Source: JBCAWW01 sp039024315 (lineage in GTDB: Bacteria > Bacteroidota > Bacteroidia > J057). Taken from it: a DNA stretch of 11,958 bases. Shown here one piece after another: positions 1-7,204 of this stretch; the stretch's first letter is position 1, and each line of letters begins with the position of its first letter. The stretch spans positions 1-11,958 of the forward strand of contig JBCCQN010000236.1 in the NCBI GenBank assembly GCA_039024315.1, read 5' to 3'. Below the pieces are notes generated by a model. It was not told the origin of the DNA. It made no database searches and saw nothing but the letters and a program-made list of their open reading frames with translations. The position numbers and the translations under genes were made by a program.

Positions 1-189
1 ACTCCTCAGGAGTCAAACTGGTCAAGGATACATGGTGCTGAGGGCTGTAACGACTGGGTTGGTAAAACGGCATTTTATTTCCCAGTTTAGCTACTCAGCG
101 CCATTTTTCCCTCATCATCTTTTATCGTAATAATCTCTACTAATGGAAGCGCGGCTGTAGATTTTTCTTATCAAGATAAAGCACAAAGC

Positions 190-1047
190 ATGAAGCATTT
201 AATCTTTCTCCTTTTTCCGGTGATTTGCTTTGCCCAAGAAAAACAAGAATCTGAGTTGGTCTTTGACAAAGTCTACTATGAGTGTGAGGACAAATGGGTT
301 GCCTTTCCCAAAGCCGATGCGGATACATCTTACGTTTTAGGTTTTATTTATTTAGACGAGTCTGCTGGTTTTACTTTCAACTTAGAAAAGAGGTTTGAGA
401 TATTGGAATCCGGAGAATATCTAGCACAGGAAAAAATTACAGAAGCAAGTGTTAAAATTCGACTTGGTCCCCAAACCTCCCCCCTAGCAATCATTGAGGC
501 CGATAAATTATCAGAACTTGGCCTGCCTGCGGTACCAGAATGGTTGAAATTTTATAAAGAGATAGAAGATACCGTTTCAAGTCTCGTAAGAAGGGGCTAT
601 CATTATAATCATGTTGGCGCAAGTAGTATCGCCATTCCAATTCTGGAGAAAGCGTATAAAAAAGAGCCTCAGGCCGAAGGCCTTGAGTTTGAATTGGCCT
701 ATGCTTACAATGCGACCGAAAAATACGAAATGGCCATTAGGGTATTGAGAGAAGCAATTAGAAATGACGATAAGAATTATTTCTTTTTTAGAGAGCTCGG
801 CTATGCCTTGATCAGAGTAGGGCAAGTCGAAAAAGCCGAGGAGGTGTACCTAAAGGGGATCGCATTATCGGATGATGATTTCCAAAAAAGTGAAATGGCG
901 ATCAATATGGTCCAAGCCTACTATCAACTAAACGACTATAAGAAACTTAAGAAATGGGCCAAGCTGACCAGAAAATACGCCGAAAAGGATTCTCAATACC
1001 TTGAGTATTTAAAGCGATTTGAAAAGAATATCAAAATAAGGAGATGA
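190..1047 (+). CDS. Secreted or periplasmic TPR-repeat protein
   Basis: This 285-residue protein begins with a short signal peptide: K2, a hydrophobic stretch at residues 4-14, and a likely cut near CFA-Q at 15-16. Residues 20-120 form a domain I do not recognise, with several aromatic and acidic residues. From about residue 131 to 265 the sequence is helical and TPR-like. Repeats are visible around 141-160 (A148 to A155), 165-194 (ELAYAYNATEKYEMAIRVL) and 198-227 (RELGYALIRVGQVEKAEEVY), with a weaker one at 235-265. The tail is basic (KNIKIRR). TPR domains bind proteins, so a scaffold or assembly role outside the cytoplasm is plausible, but no partner is visible. The ATG at 190 is the only start that yields a signal peptide. 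No Shine-Dalgarno sequence precedes it, which is normal in Bacteroidota. The gene stands alone on this strand, 362 nt before the next. The TPR call is sound; the function is unknown. Confidence 0.82.
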   Translation: MKHLIFLLFPVICFAQEKQESELVFDKVYYECEDKWVAFPKADADTSYVLGFIYLDESAGFTFNLEKRFEILESGEYLAQEKITEASVKIRLGPQTSPLAIIEADKLSELGLPAVPEWLKFYKEIEDTVSSLVRRGYHYNHVGASSIAIPILEKAYKKEPQAEGLEFELAYAYNATEKYEMAIRVLREAIRNDDKNYFFFRELGYALIRVGQVEKAEEVYLKGIALSDDDFQKSEMAINMVQAYYQLNDYKKLKKWAKLTRKYAEKDSQYLEYLKRFEKNIKIRR

Positions 1048-1409
1048 CTTGCTCTCGCTTATTTACAGGCAAAAGATATACCTTACTTGTGCTAGCTCCC
1101 ACATATCAAACACAATTTCGGTGAATGATCTGATCAGCAGAAATTCAAATTCAAAATGAACATAGGATCAAGGGCGAAATAAATGTCCAGATAGAGCCTA
1201 ACAGAATTGAGCTTAGTCAAGGCGCAAAGCATGCATATAGCAGGCTATATAAATACTTTCCTAAGCAATAGATTAGAAACTGAATCAAAAATAAAGGGGG
1301 TAGTAGGAGATTAGGAGGCGCAAGATTTGCAGTATCTTATTCTGAGTTATCATCACGAAAGGTAGCCATATTGTCTTTTATGAAGTACTAGCCTGAAAAT
1401 CGCTTATTC
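1048..1409. other. Gene-free gap of 362 nt, possible decayed coding stretch
   Basis: I see no complete gene, RNA gene or clear terminator here. On the + strand one frame stays open from 1134 to the TAG at 1269. It reads as a hydrophilic, protein-like stretch (for example EIQIQNEHRIKGEINVQIEP) but has no start codon and follows a TGA at 1131. It may be a gene remnant or chance. The region just before 1410 must carry the start signals of the membrane-protein gene, but I cannot point to a confident promoter. Confidence 0.35.
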
Positions 1410-2153
1410 ATGAAAAGGGACCATTATTTCTTCTCCATAAATGTCATATTACTGTTAATTGTCTTGATCGGTTTCGCTCCTTCCTTTTATCTGAGACCCC
1501 TGAGCAACCGTGCCTCGCTTCCTTTTTATTTGATTGTGCATGGAGTATCTTGTACTGCTTGGTTTGTGATAATCGTTGTTCAGTCGCAGTGGATTAGGAA
1601 AAAGCAAATATCAAAGCACCGGAAGTTTGGCACTTATTTTAGCTTAATTGCGCCAATATTGGTAGGGTCTGGATATCTAGTCCTTTATCGTACCATCCAA
1701 CTTTATCATCAGCAATTTGCTCCCATCATAGAGGGAATGGTGGTGGATAAGCAGCAATCATTTTCGGCCCTAATCATTACTGGGGATACGATCCAACTGA
1801 TATTGTTCTCAGCTTTTGTCTTCCTTGGTTATAGATTTAGAACCACATTTGAGGTGCATAAGAGAGCGATGCTGATTGCTTCCATTTTAATTTGTCAGCA
1901 AGCATTGGTACGAATTGGAAAAATGGAAATATTCATGCTCGGGGAAAACCCTGGTGCAAGTGGCGGCATCTATGCAACTGTCATTCCTTTGCTCATGCTA
2001 GTTTCAATGCTGTTTTATGATGTGAAAAAGTATAAGAAGCCTCAAATAATGTCTATTGCAGGACTCTTGTCATATATTTTATTTGTTGCCTCCGCTTTTA
2101 TATTAAATGTAACAGGACTTGCCGTAAACGCGATAGAGTGGATGAGAGGATAA
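1410..2153 (+). CDS. Multi-pass inner-membrane protein, unknown function
   Basis: This 247-residue protein is strongly hydrophobic, with about seven predicted membrane segments near residues 8-28, 39-60, 74-93, 120-140, 152-167, 187-204 and 213-235. Basic residues lie in the short loops (KRD at the start, RKKQISKHRK at 63-72, KKYKK at 206-210), giving a usual inside-positive pattern. Notable polar residues near membranes are H44 with W51 in segment 2, H70 in the basic loop and H150. They recall small heme- or quinone-associated membrane families and DUF2306-like proteins, but I cannot assign a family from this. The ATG at 1410 starts MKRDHYFF right before the first segment; no Shine-Dalgarno sequence is visible. 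The gene converges on the DUF1501 gene, with a large hairpin between them. A membrane protein is near certain; a role is not. Confidence 0.75.
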   Translation: MKRDHYFFSINVILLLIVLIGFAPSFYLRPLSNRASLPFYLIVHGVSCTAWFVIIVVQSQWIRKKQISKHRKFGTYFSLIAPILVGSGYLVLYRTIQLYHQQFAPIIEGMVVDKQQSFSALIITGDTIQLILFSAFVFLGYRFRTTFEVHKRAMLIASILICQQALVRIGKMEIFMLGENPGASGGIYATVIPLLMLVSMLFYDVKKYKKPQIMSIAGLLSYILFVASAFILNVTGLAVNAIEWMRG

Positions 2154-2180
2154 AAGCTGAGTATCGAGAGTAGGTAGACC

Positions 2181-2285
2181 GCTGCGCGGAACGCTTATCA
2201 TTTGTTGAAGGGTTGAGTTTTTGAATGGTTGAATCAACTCAACAATTCAACAATTCAACCATTCCAACCAAGCGTTCTGCGCAGC
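2181..2285. repeat. Large inverted repeat between convergent genes, likely bidirectional terminator or dispersed palindrome
   Basis: The outer arms are GCTGCGCGGAACGCTT (2181-2196) and AAGCGTTCTGCGCAGC (2270-2285), which pair over 16 bp with one G-U. Inside is a perfect 12-bp pair, GAATGGTTGAAT (2223-2234) with ATTCAACCATTC (2253-2264). An alternative pair is GTTGAGTT (2212-2219) with AACTCAAC (2236-2243). The inner right side also has tandem CAATTCAA units. It lies between the + strand membrane gene and the minus-strand DUF1501 gene, so it could end transcription from both sides, though there is no long T run. Its outer motif recurs at 11786-11797 and 11899-11913, so it is also a dispersed element. 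Confidence 0.7.
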
Positions 2286-2307
2286 AGTAAATCCCATCCC
2301 GATCTCT

Positions 2308-2458
2308 TTACTGCCTTACCAGCATGATACTCGCCGTCTGATTGCGATGCTGCATCCGACAATAATAGACCCCACTGCTGAGCTCGGCTCCGTCCACATT
2401 CACTTCATGACTACCGGGCGCAAAAAACTGATTGGCTAAGGTCGCAATCTTGCTGCCC
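2308..2458 (-). pseudogene. Out-of-frame remainder of the T9SS C-terminal sorting domain
   Basis: On the minus strand, in the frame one base away from the DUF1501 gene, 49 codons plus a TAA (2308-2310) read as a typical end of a type A T9SS signal. It starts GSKIATLANQFF, continues with GSHEV and SSGVYYCRM, and ends SIMLVRQ. This is exactly the continuation expected after LQLFDGR in the main frame. One missing G in the G run (plus-strand CCC at 2456-2458) explains the break, since four Gs would give DGRGSK. It may be a real mutation, slippage or phase variation, or a sequencing error in a homopolymer. Without it the protein should not be sorted by the T9SS. Confidence 0.85.
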
Positions 2459-3875
2459 TACCGTCAAATAATTGCAAGAGTATTTCACCTCCTTGGCTTT
2501 CAAAACGGATGCGAGTTTCGCCTACAAATGGATTCGGATAGTTTTGCGTTAGTACAAGCTGATCTGAGGGCGTAAATTCTACTGAGGTATTGAAGCAATT
2601 ACTCGTCAGAATGGGTAAGTGCTGAAAATCCTCAAAAAGCAGATTTTTGACCGTAGCTTCGGGGATACAGAACCAATCCATCAGAACAGAACCATATACT
2701 GAACGGAAATCATACTGCATAGGCAAGCTATCTTTGGGATCGACTACGGCCGGAATGATCGGATTGGTTCCCATTATCTGAGGATTTACCTGATTACCGA
2801 TCAAAAATAATGGAGCCGCCGCGCCATGATCCGTACCATCACTATCATTGGAAGCAATTCTGCGTCCAAATTCCGAAAAAGTCATGCCAAGCACTCTATC
2901 CGCTATCCCCAATTGTTGGATGTCATCTTGAAAGGCTTCTGCTGCTGTAGCCAGTTCATGGAGCAAGTTGGCGTGGATTCCTGTAACCGGATTGGTGGGA
3001 TCTGCCTGATTGGCGTGGGTATCATAACCCCCCATGCTTACAATATAGATTTTGGTCTGAAGGCCACCCGATATTAAGCGAGCGACAATTTTGAGCTGTT
3101 CCGCCAATCGACTAGGATTGGTATCATAAAGGTTGCTGAGATTATTTCCATTACTGTCTGCGTTTTGAATAACTGACAGATATTGATTGGTCGAATTCAT
3201 CGTCTGCCGAAGATAAGTTAGCTCATCTCCATAAGGAGTATTGGGCGCTGGAGCAGTACCCCCGCTAAGAAGCTGTTGAAAGGCCGCCGGATCATTGATC
3301 GCCATCCCTAGATTAGTGCTCATGCCTTGGCAAGTGGTCGAAACGATTGAACCTATAGTTACCGCCAATGGGTCCGGAAAGCTATTATTAGGGTAACCAT
3401 CGGGATAATTGGGGTGGTCCATGTCTAAGACTCTACCTAGCCAGCCAGTTTCCCAAGTTTCGGTGGCCGGAGAGCCAGATGTCCAAATATCGGTCGAGCG
3501 AAAGTGGGAAAAGTTGGGATCAGGATAACCTACACTTTGGATGATACCCACCTTAGCGTTGTCATAGAGCCCTTTGATGGGGGCCATACTGGGATGCAGG
3601 GCTGTCTCATTGGTGAGATTAAGGGCTTGGGTCTCTGGGATCAGAATATTTGATCTAGCGGTGGAGAGCGTGCTATATTGATCAATGGGGATCACTGTAT
3701 TGAGACCATCGTTGCCTCCATTGAGTTGGATCAATACAAGTACTCTGTCCTCAGCGCCGGCTGTCAAAGCTTCTAGCTGCTGGTTTCTGCCTAAAGCGGT
3801 GAGAGGGATACCTCCCAATAAAAATGGAACACTCGCGGCTGCTGCACTTCTGCGGAGAAATTGTCTTCTTTTCAT
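2436..3875 (-). CDS. DUF1501 family exported protein with Tat-like signal; T9SS tail frameshifted
   Basis: DUF1501 proteins have an alkaline-phosphatase or sulfatase-like fold and are exported; their substrate is generally unknown. The N-terminus MKRRQFLRRSAAAASVPFLL is a Tat-type signal (twin Arg at 3-4, FL at 6-7, then a hydrophobic Ala-rich stretch). Family motifs visible are LNGGNDGLNT (51-60), GGYDTH (282-287), SEFGRR (334-339) and DHGAA (349-353), which would supply metal or phosphate ligands by analogy with the fold. After residue 431 a T9SS sorting domain begins, with LTQNYPNPF at 442-450. The frame then runs off to end in DGRAARLRP. The proper tail continues in another frame down to 2308 (separate entry). 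The start at 3875 lies only 4 nt after the stop of the DUF1800 gene, so the two are surely co-transcribed. The full-length tagged protein would be about 521 residues. Confidence 0.9.
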   Translation of the reverse strand: MKRRQFLRRSAAAASVPFLLGGIPLTALGRNQQLEALTAGAEDRVLVLIQLNGGNDGLNTVIPIDQYSTLSTARSNILIPETQALNLTNETALHPSMAPIKGLYDNAKVGIIQSVGYPDPNFSHFRSTDIWTSGSPATETWETGWLGRVLDMDHPNYPDGYPNNSFPDPLAVTIGSIVSTTCQGMSTNLGMAINDPAAFQQLLSGGTAPAPNTPYGDELTYLRQTMNSTNQYLSVIQNADSNGNNLSNLYDTNPSRLAEQLKIVARLISGGLQTKIYIVSMGGYDTHANQADPTNPVTGIHANLLHELATAAEAFQDDIQQLGIADRVLGMTFSEFGRRIASNDSDGTDHGAAAPLFLIGNQVNPQIMGTNPIIPAVVDPKDSLPMQYDFRSVYGSVLMDWFCIPEATVKNLLFEDFQHLPILTSNCFNTSVEFTPSDQLVLTQNYPNPFVGETRIRFESQGGEILLQLFDGRAARLRP

Positions 3876-3879
3876 TGCT

Positions 3880-5523
3880 TTAGGAGAGTTGAAATTCTGC
3901 CATGTTCATCATGGTATCCAAAAGGGAATTAAGCTTAGCCTCGACCGAATTGGCCAAATTTTGATCGTTGGGGTCAACCAGATAAGCGTCGTATTCAATG
4001 GTCCACTCATAGTCCGGCAGTCCCGGTATCAATACTTCTTTGAGGAAGTCCAATTGATCTTGAGTAATGGGCTGAGGAAACAGCAGCTTGACAAAATCAC
4101 TGATCAAGGCGTTGGGATCGGGTGCGTTTGAAGGGATATGCATCAAATCAAGCGGCTTGATTTCAACCCTAATCTGAGTTTTGGTGTATCCAAAAGTGGC
4201 AAATCTAGTGGCTATGCGACTACGCTCTGGCAGAGTTACTGAATTTATCCAGTTTTGATGAAACTGTGGTACCTGATAATAAGCTGGCCAACCTGCTACA
4301 GAAGGCATGGCAAAAACCCCCATTTGCATCACGTTATTATTGTAATAAATCTGAAGCCAGTGCCGATACTGGGACTCAAGACTAGTAGCGGCATCAGGGA
4401 TTTGGAACTCAAGCTGCCTAGCCATCCCAACATTAAAGTCGATGGGATTTTTGATCAAGCACCCGACATTGAGCGGATCAAAGAAGTGCTCACTGGCCAA
4501 GAGCTGCCGTAAACATGGTGCGATGTCATAATTATTATTAATGAGGGTTTGGGCCATGTTATCGATAATATCTTGCTCTACTTGTGCGTCAATCTTGTAA
4601 TAAACAAACCAGCGGTAGAGCTTACGACAGATAAAACGAGCCGTCTCAGCTTGTGCAAAGATCATGGCGATTAGATCCTTATATTCCTGATCGCCATTAT
4701 CAGCAATCATCTGATCGCCAAAAGCGGCCGAAAAGGTTTTATCTCCTGTATCATGTCGCTGACTCAAAAAGCGCGACTCAATGGCGACGGTCGCACTATT
4801 GTGGCCTTGATCGTCCCAGCCCGTCAAGACCCTAGCCGCAGCGACTACATCTTGCTCGGTATAATGGGTGTAATCTCCAGGTGCAATTTGAGGACCTTTG
4901 CCGATGGTAAAGAGCTCAAACAACTCGCGGGCATAGTTCTCATTAGGGGAACTTTCGATGTTTTGATTGCCATTGAGATAGCGTAGCATGGCCGCGTCAA
5001 TGGTAATTTCTTCCGTTAGCGTCTGAAAGTTACCCAAGGCATTATCTCTAAGTAGCTTGAAGTAACGATACAAAAAACGAGGGTCGTTGACGACGCCGGA
5101 TTCGATAGGGTAGTGGTTATGCCAAAAGAGGGTCATCTTTTCGGTCAAAGAAACGCCCTGATTGATCTGTAAGCCTGTTACCCAAGCACGCAAGCTATTG
5201 CGGCGATAGCTATTTAGGCCTGGACCAAAGGGAGCATCAATCCAAGTTTGCCCCTTTGGTACGAGGAGATCATTGTCAAAATAGGCATTAAGAGGTGGTG
5301 GCGCTGCTGGCGCTGGGGTGAAAAGCTTATCTAGGGTTAAGCTCAAACCATCTGTAACCGCTTGCTCTATTTCGGCATGGGTCGGTCCAAACAGGCATCT
5401 ACGCAAAAGATGCGCTGCTTCTTCGTAGCCCCAATTACCCGCATAGGGATTGAGAGTGGACTGCGTGCGAAAAATTTCTAAGGGAGAAGCTTTAAGCTCC
5501 CGCATTAGGGTGGGTTCATCCAT
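3880..5523 (-). CDS. DUF1800 family protein, partner of the DUF1501 protein
   Basis: This is a 547-residue member of DUF1800, a family commonly encoded next to DUF1501 in Bacteroidota, Planctomycetes and Proteobacteria; its biochemical role is not known. Family motifs are AAHLLRRCLFGPTHAEIEQA (36-55), LTEKMTLFWHNHYPIE (126-141), NYARELFELFTIGKG (196-210) and YTEQDVVAAARVLTGW (221-236). The conserved His and Glu residues in these motifs suggest a metal site, which is inference. A Pro/Ala-rich linker follows at about 70-79. I see no signal peptide at the N-terminus (MDEPTLMREL) and no T9SS tail at the C-terminus (MAEFQLS), unlike its partner. No more suitable upstream start is evident; 296 nt separate it from der. 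It is the first gene of the DUF1800-DUF1501 operon. Confidence 0.9.
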   Translation of the reverse strand: MDEPTLMRELKASPLEIFRTQSTLNPYAGNWGYEEAAHLLRRCLFGPTHAEIEQAVTDGLSLTLDKLFTPAPAAPPPLNAYFDNDLLVPKGQTWIDAPFGPGLNSYRRNSLRAWVTGLQINQGVSLTEKMTLFWHNHYPIESGVVNDPRFLYRYFKLLRDNALGNFQTLTEEITIDAAMLRYLNGNQNIESSPNENYARELFELFTIGKGPQIAPGDYTHYTEQDVVAAARVLTGWDDQGHNSATVAIESRFLSQRHDTGDKTFSAAFGDQMIADNGDQEYKDLIAMIFAQAETARFICRKLYRWFVYYKIDAQVEQDIIDNMAQTLINNNYDIAPCLRQLLASEHFFDPLNVGCLIKNPIDFNVGMARQLEFQIPDAATSLESQYRHWLQIYYNNNVMQMGVFAMPSVAGWPAYYQVPQFHQNWINSVTLPERSRIATRFATFGYTKTQIRVEIKPLDLMHIPSNAPDPNALISDFVKLLFPQPITQDQLDFLKEVLIPGLPDYEWTIEYDAYLVDPNDQNLANSVEAKLNSLLDTMMNMAEFQLS

Positions 5524-5566
5524 AGTAGTCGATCTTTTTTATTATTCTAAGTACAGAGTAGCAAGT

Positions 5567-5589
5567 ATCCCGAAAGCTTTCGAGAGTAT
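5567..5589. repeat. CGAAAGCTTTCG palindrome, dispersed type
   Basis: A perfect 12-bp palindrome CGAAAGCTTTCG lies at 5571-5582, within a longer imperfect one (ATCCCGAAAGCTTTCGAGAG). A close relative, TCCCGAAAGCTTCCGGGA, occurs at 11768-11785. Both are intergenic, which suggests a dispersed short repeat, not a gene-specific operator. Confidence 0.5.
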
Positions 5590-5653
5590 GTAGTACCGAG
5601 AAAAAAGGTTCTGCTAAACGATATAGTCCAGTTTTCCCAGGTCTTAATACTGA

Positions 5654-5761
5654 ATACTATTGTCTAAGTACTTGATACCTCGTGTGACGTTTCCTTTAGA
5701 TAAAGAAAATATCAAAAGGTTTAAAACGGCTAAAAAAGTATCTATTACCTATGTAGGATGA
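5654..5761 (+). other. Short start-less open stretch in the gap upstream of the DUF1800 gene
   Basis: The 295-nt gap between der and the DUF1800 gene holds no complete gene. One + strand frame is open from 5654 to a TGA at 5759-5761. Its second half looks protein-like (FPLDKENIKRFKTAKKVSIT), but no start codon is present and a TGA precedes it at 5651. It could be a leftover of a lost gene or chance. The promoter of the DUF1800 operon should lie on the other strand in this gap; I find no clear match. Confidence 0.25.
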
Positions 5762-5818
5762 TCCCTAAGATAAAGTAATTCTCAATTCCTCCACCATGCT
5801 AAGCCTAAGTGGCGCTGA

Positions 5819-7126
5819 TTATTTTTTGCGGAAGAAAACGTTGATTGGGACCCCCGAAAAATCAAAATGCTTGCGTAGTTGATTTTCCAAATAACGCTTA
5901 TACGATTCTTGGATGTGCTCGGGATGATTGGTGAAAAACAAGAAAGTTGGGACGCTAGCGGGGATTTGCGTTACGTATTTGATCCTTATTATTCTACCTC
6001 TGTGAGCGGGAGCATGGTGTCTCGCTACTGCCTCTAGCATGACTTCATTGAGCTCACTAGTGGAGATTTTTTGCTCCTTACGCTGGTAAACAGCATTGGC
6101 TTCTTCTAGTACTTTGAGAAGCCTTTGTTTGGTTTCTGCAGAGCCAAAAATGATGGGGACATCTTTAAAAGGGGCAATCTTTTCACGGATGATTTTTTCA
6201 AAATCACGGGCAGTATTGGTTGTTTTTGCAACTAAATCCCATTTGTTGACCAAGATAACCACTCCTTTGCGCTGTTTCACCAACAAACCAAAGATGGCTA
6301 CATCCTGAGCTTCAATGCCCAAGCTAGCGTCTAGCAGTAATATTCCCACATGGCAATCTTCGATGGCTCTAACGGTCCTCAGAGTAGAATAGAACTCAAT
6401 ATTTTCTTTGACCTTAGCTTTTTTGCGTAAACCAGCAGTATCTACTAGTAAAATATCTTGTCCAAAAGCATTGTATCGAGTATCCACACTATCACGAGTG
6501 GTGCCAGCAATGGGGGTTACAATATTAGCTGATTTTCCTACTAAGGCGTTTACAAGACTCGATTTACCCACATTGGGGCGACCAACAATAGCAAAGCGAG
6601 GGATGCCTTCCTCTTCGATTTGCTCTACTTCCGGTGGAAGATGCTCAACCACCAGATCCAAAAGATCTCCTGTACCACTACCATTTGCGGCAGATATACC
6701 AACAATATCTTCTAATCCGAGGGCATAAAATTCGTAGAGATCATCTTTTTGGTTAGTCGAATCCACCTTGTTGGCTACTAGGATCACTTTTTTATTGGTG
6801 CGTTGCACTAGCTTAGCAAACTCTTCATCTAGGGGAAGGATTCCGGCACGGGCATCCACTACGAAGAGCAATAAATCTGCTTCCTCCATAGCAATGTGCA
6901 CTTGCTCCCGAATGCCAGCCTCAAAGACATCATCTGAGTCAGGAACATAACCGCCAGTATCGATGACGGTAAAACTTTGACCTGTCCAATCTACTTCCCC
7001 ATAATTACGGTCCCGAGTTACCCCGCTCATATCATCTACGATTGCTTGTCTTGATTCGACCAGCCGGTTGAAAAGCGTTGATTTACCCACGTTTGGGCGG
7101 CCAATGATAGCGACGATTCTGCTCAT
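5819..7126 (-). CDS. der: Ribosome-assembly GTPase Der (EngA)
   Basis: Der is a cytoplasmic double GTPase that acts in late assembly of the 50S ribosomal subunit and is usually essential. This copy has 435 residues, the usual size. The first G domain shows GRPNVGKST (9-17), DTGG (56-59) and NKVD (119-122). The second shows GRPNVGKSS (182-190), DTAG (229-232) and NKWD (294-297). An acidic linker (about 166-174, EVEQIEEEG) joins the two. The C-terminal third is the KH-like domain and ends in VFFRKK. The ATG at 7126 starts MSRIVAIIG directly before the first P-loop, which fixes the start. The gene lies 68 nt after the histidine kinase gene on the same strand and has a good promoter candidate of its own in that gap (7149-7179). 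All catalytic motifs are intact. Confidence 0.98.
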   Translation of the reverse strand: MSRIVAIIGRPNVGKSTLFNRLVESRQAIVDDMSGVTRDRNYGEVDWTGQSFTVIDTGGYVPDSDDVFEAGIREQVHIAMEEADLLLFVVDARAGILPLDEEFAKLVQRTNKKVILVANKVDSTNQKDDLYEFYALGLEDIVGISAANGSGTGDLLDLVVEHLPPEVEQIEEEGIPRFAIVGRPNVGKSSLVNALVGKSANIVTPIAGTTRDSVDTRYNAFGQDILLVDTAGLRKKAKVKENIEFYSTLRTVRAIEDCHVGILLLDASLGIEAQDVAIFGLLVKQRKGVVILVNKWDLVAKTTNTARDFEKIIREKIAPFKDVPIIFGSAETKQRLLKVLEEANAVYQRKEQKISTSELNEVMLEAVARHHAPAHRGRIIRIKYVTQIPASVPTFLFFTNHPEHIQESYKRYLENQLRKHFDFSGVPINVFFRKK

Positions 7127-7148
7127 AGAAGGTGAAAATTGAGGGATG

Positions 7149-7179
7149 CAAATCTACGTGCAAAATACCGCATTAACAA
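7149..7179 (-). promoter_or_regulatory. Bacteroidota-type promoter for der
   Basis: On the minus strand a TTG (7177-7179) is followed after 20 nt by TAGATTTG (7149-7156). This fits exactly the -33 TTG and -7 TAnnTTTG pattern of the main sigma factor of Bacteroidota. Transcription would start near 7143 and give a leader of under 20 nt before the der ATG at 7126. It suggests that der can be transcribed independently of the kinase gene upstream. Confidence 0.65.
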
Positions 7180-7204
7180 TTGAGTCTAAAGGATTTAGGA
7201 CTCA
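7178..7204. terminator. Hairpin over the 3' end of the histidine kinase gene
   Basis: TTGAGTC pairs with GACTCAA, and the stem continues with TAAA and TTTA around a GGA loop, leaving one bulged G. It overlaps the stop codon of the kinase gene. No run of T follows on the minus strand, so it is a weak terminator or an mRNA-end stabiliser. It overlaps the -33 element of the der promoter. Confidence 0.35.

Noticed and set aside
2..130. Open + strand frame from the window edge to a TAA at 128
   Set aside because: It could be the end of an upstream gene, but the 42 residues show nothing recognisable and another frame is open to 90 as well, so I did not call it.
140..328. A 62-codon minus-strand frame at the start of the TPR gene
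   Set aside because: It is antisense to the signal peptide region of a better gene, with a composition unlike a real protein.
2223..2264. Repeated CAATTCAA units as an origin or iteron site
   Set aside because: The units are few and form part of a hairpin between convergent genes; no dnaA-type boxes or replication gene are nearby.
3685..4131. A 148-codon + strand frame spanning the DUF1501/DUF1800 junction
   Set aside because: It lies antisense to two strong family members and has no recognisable motif; it is a shadow frame.
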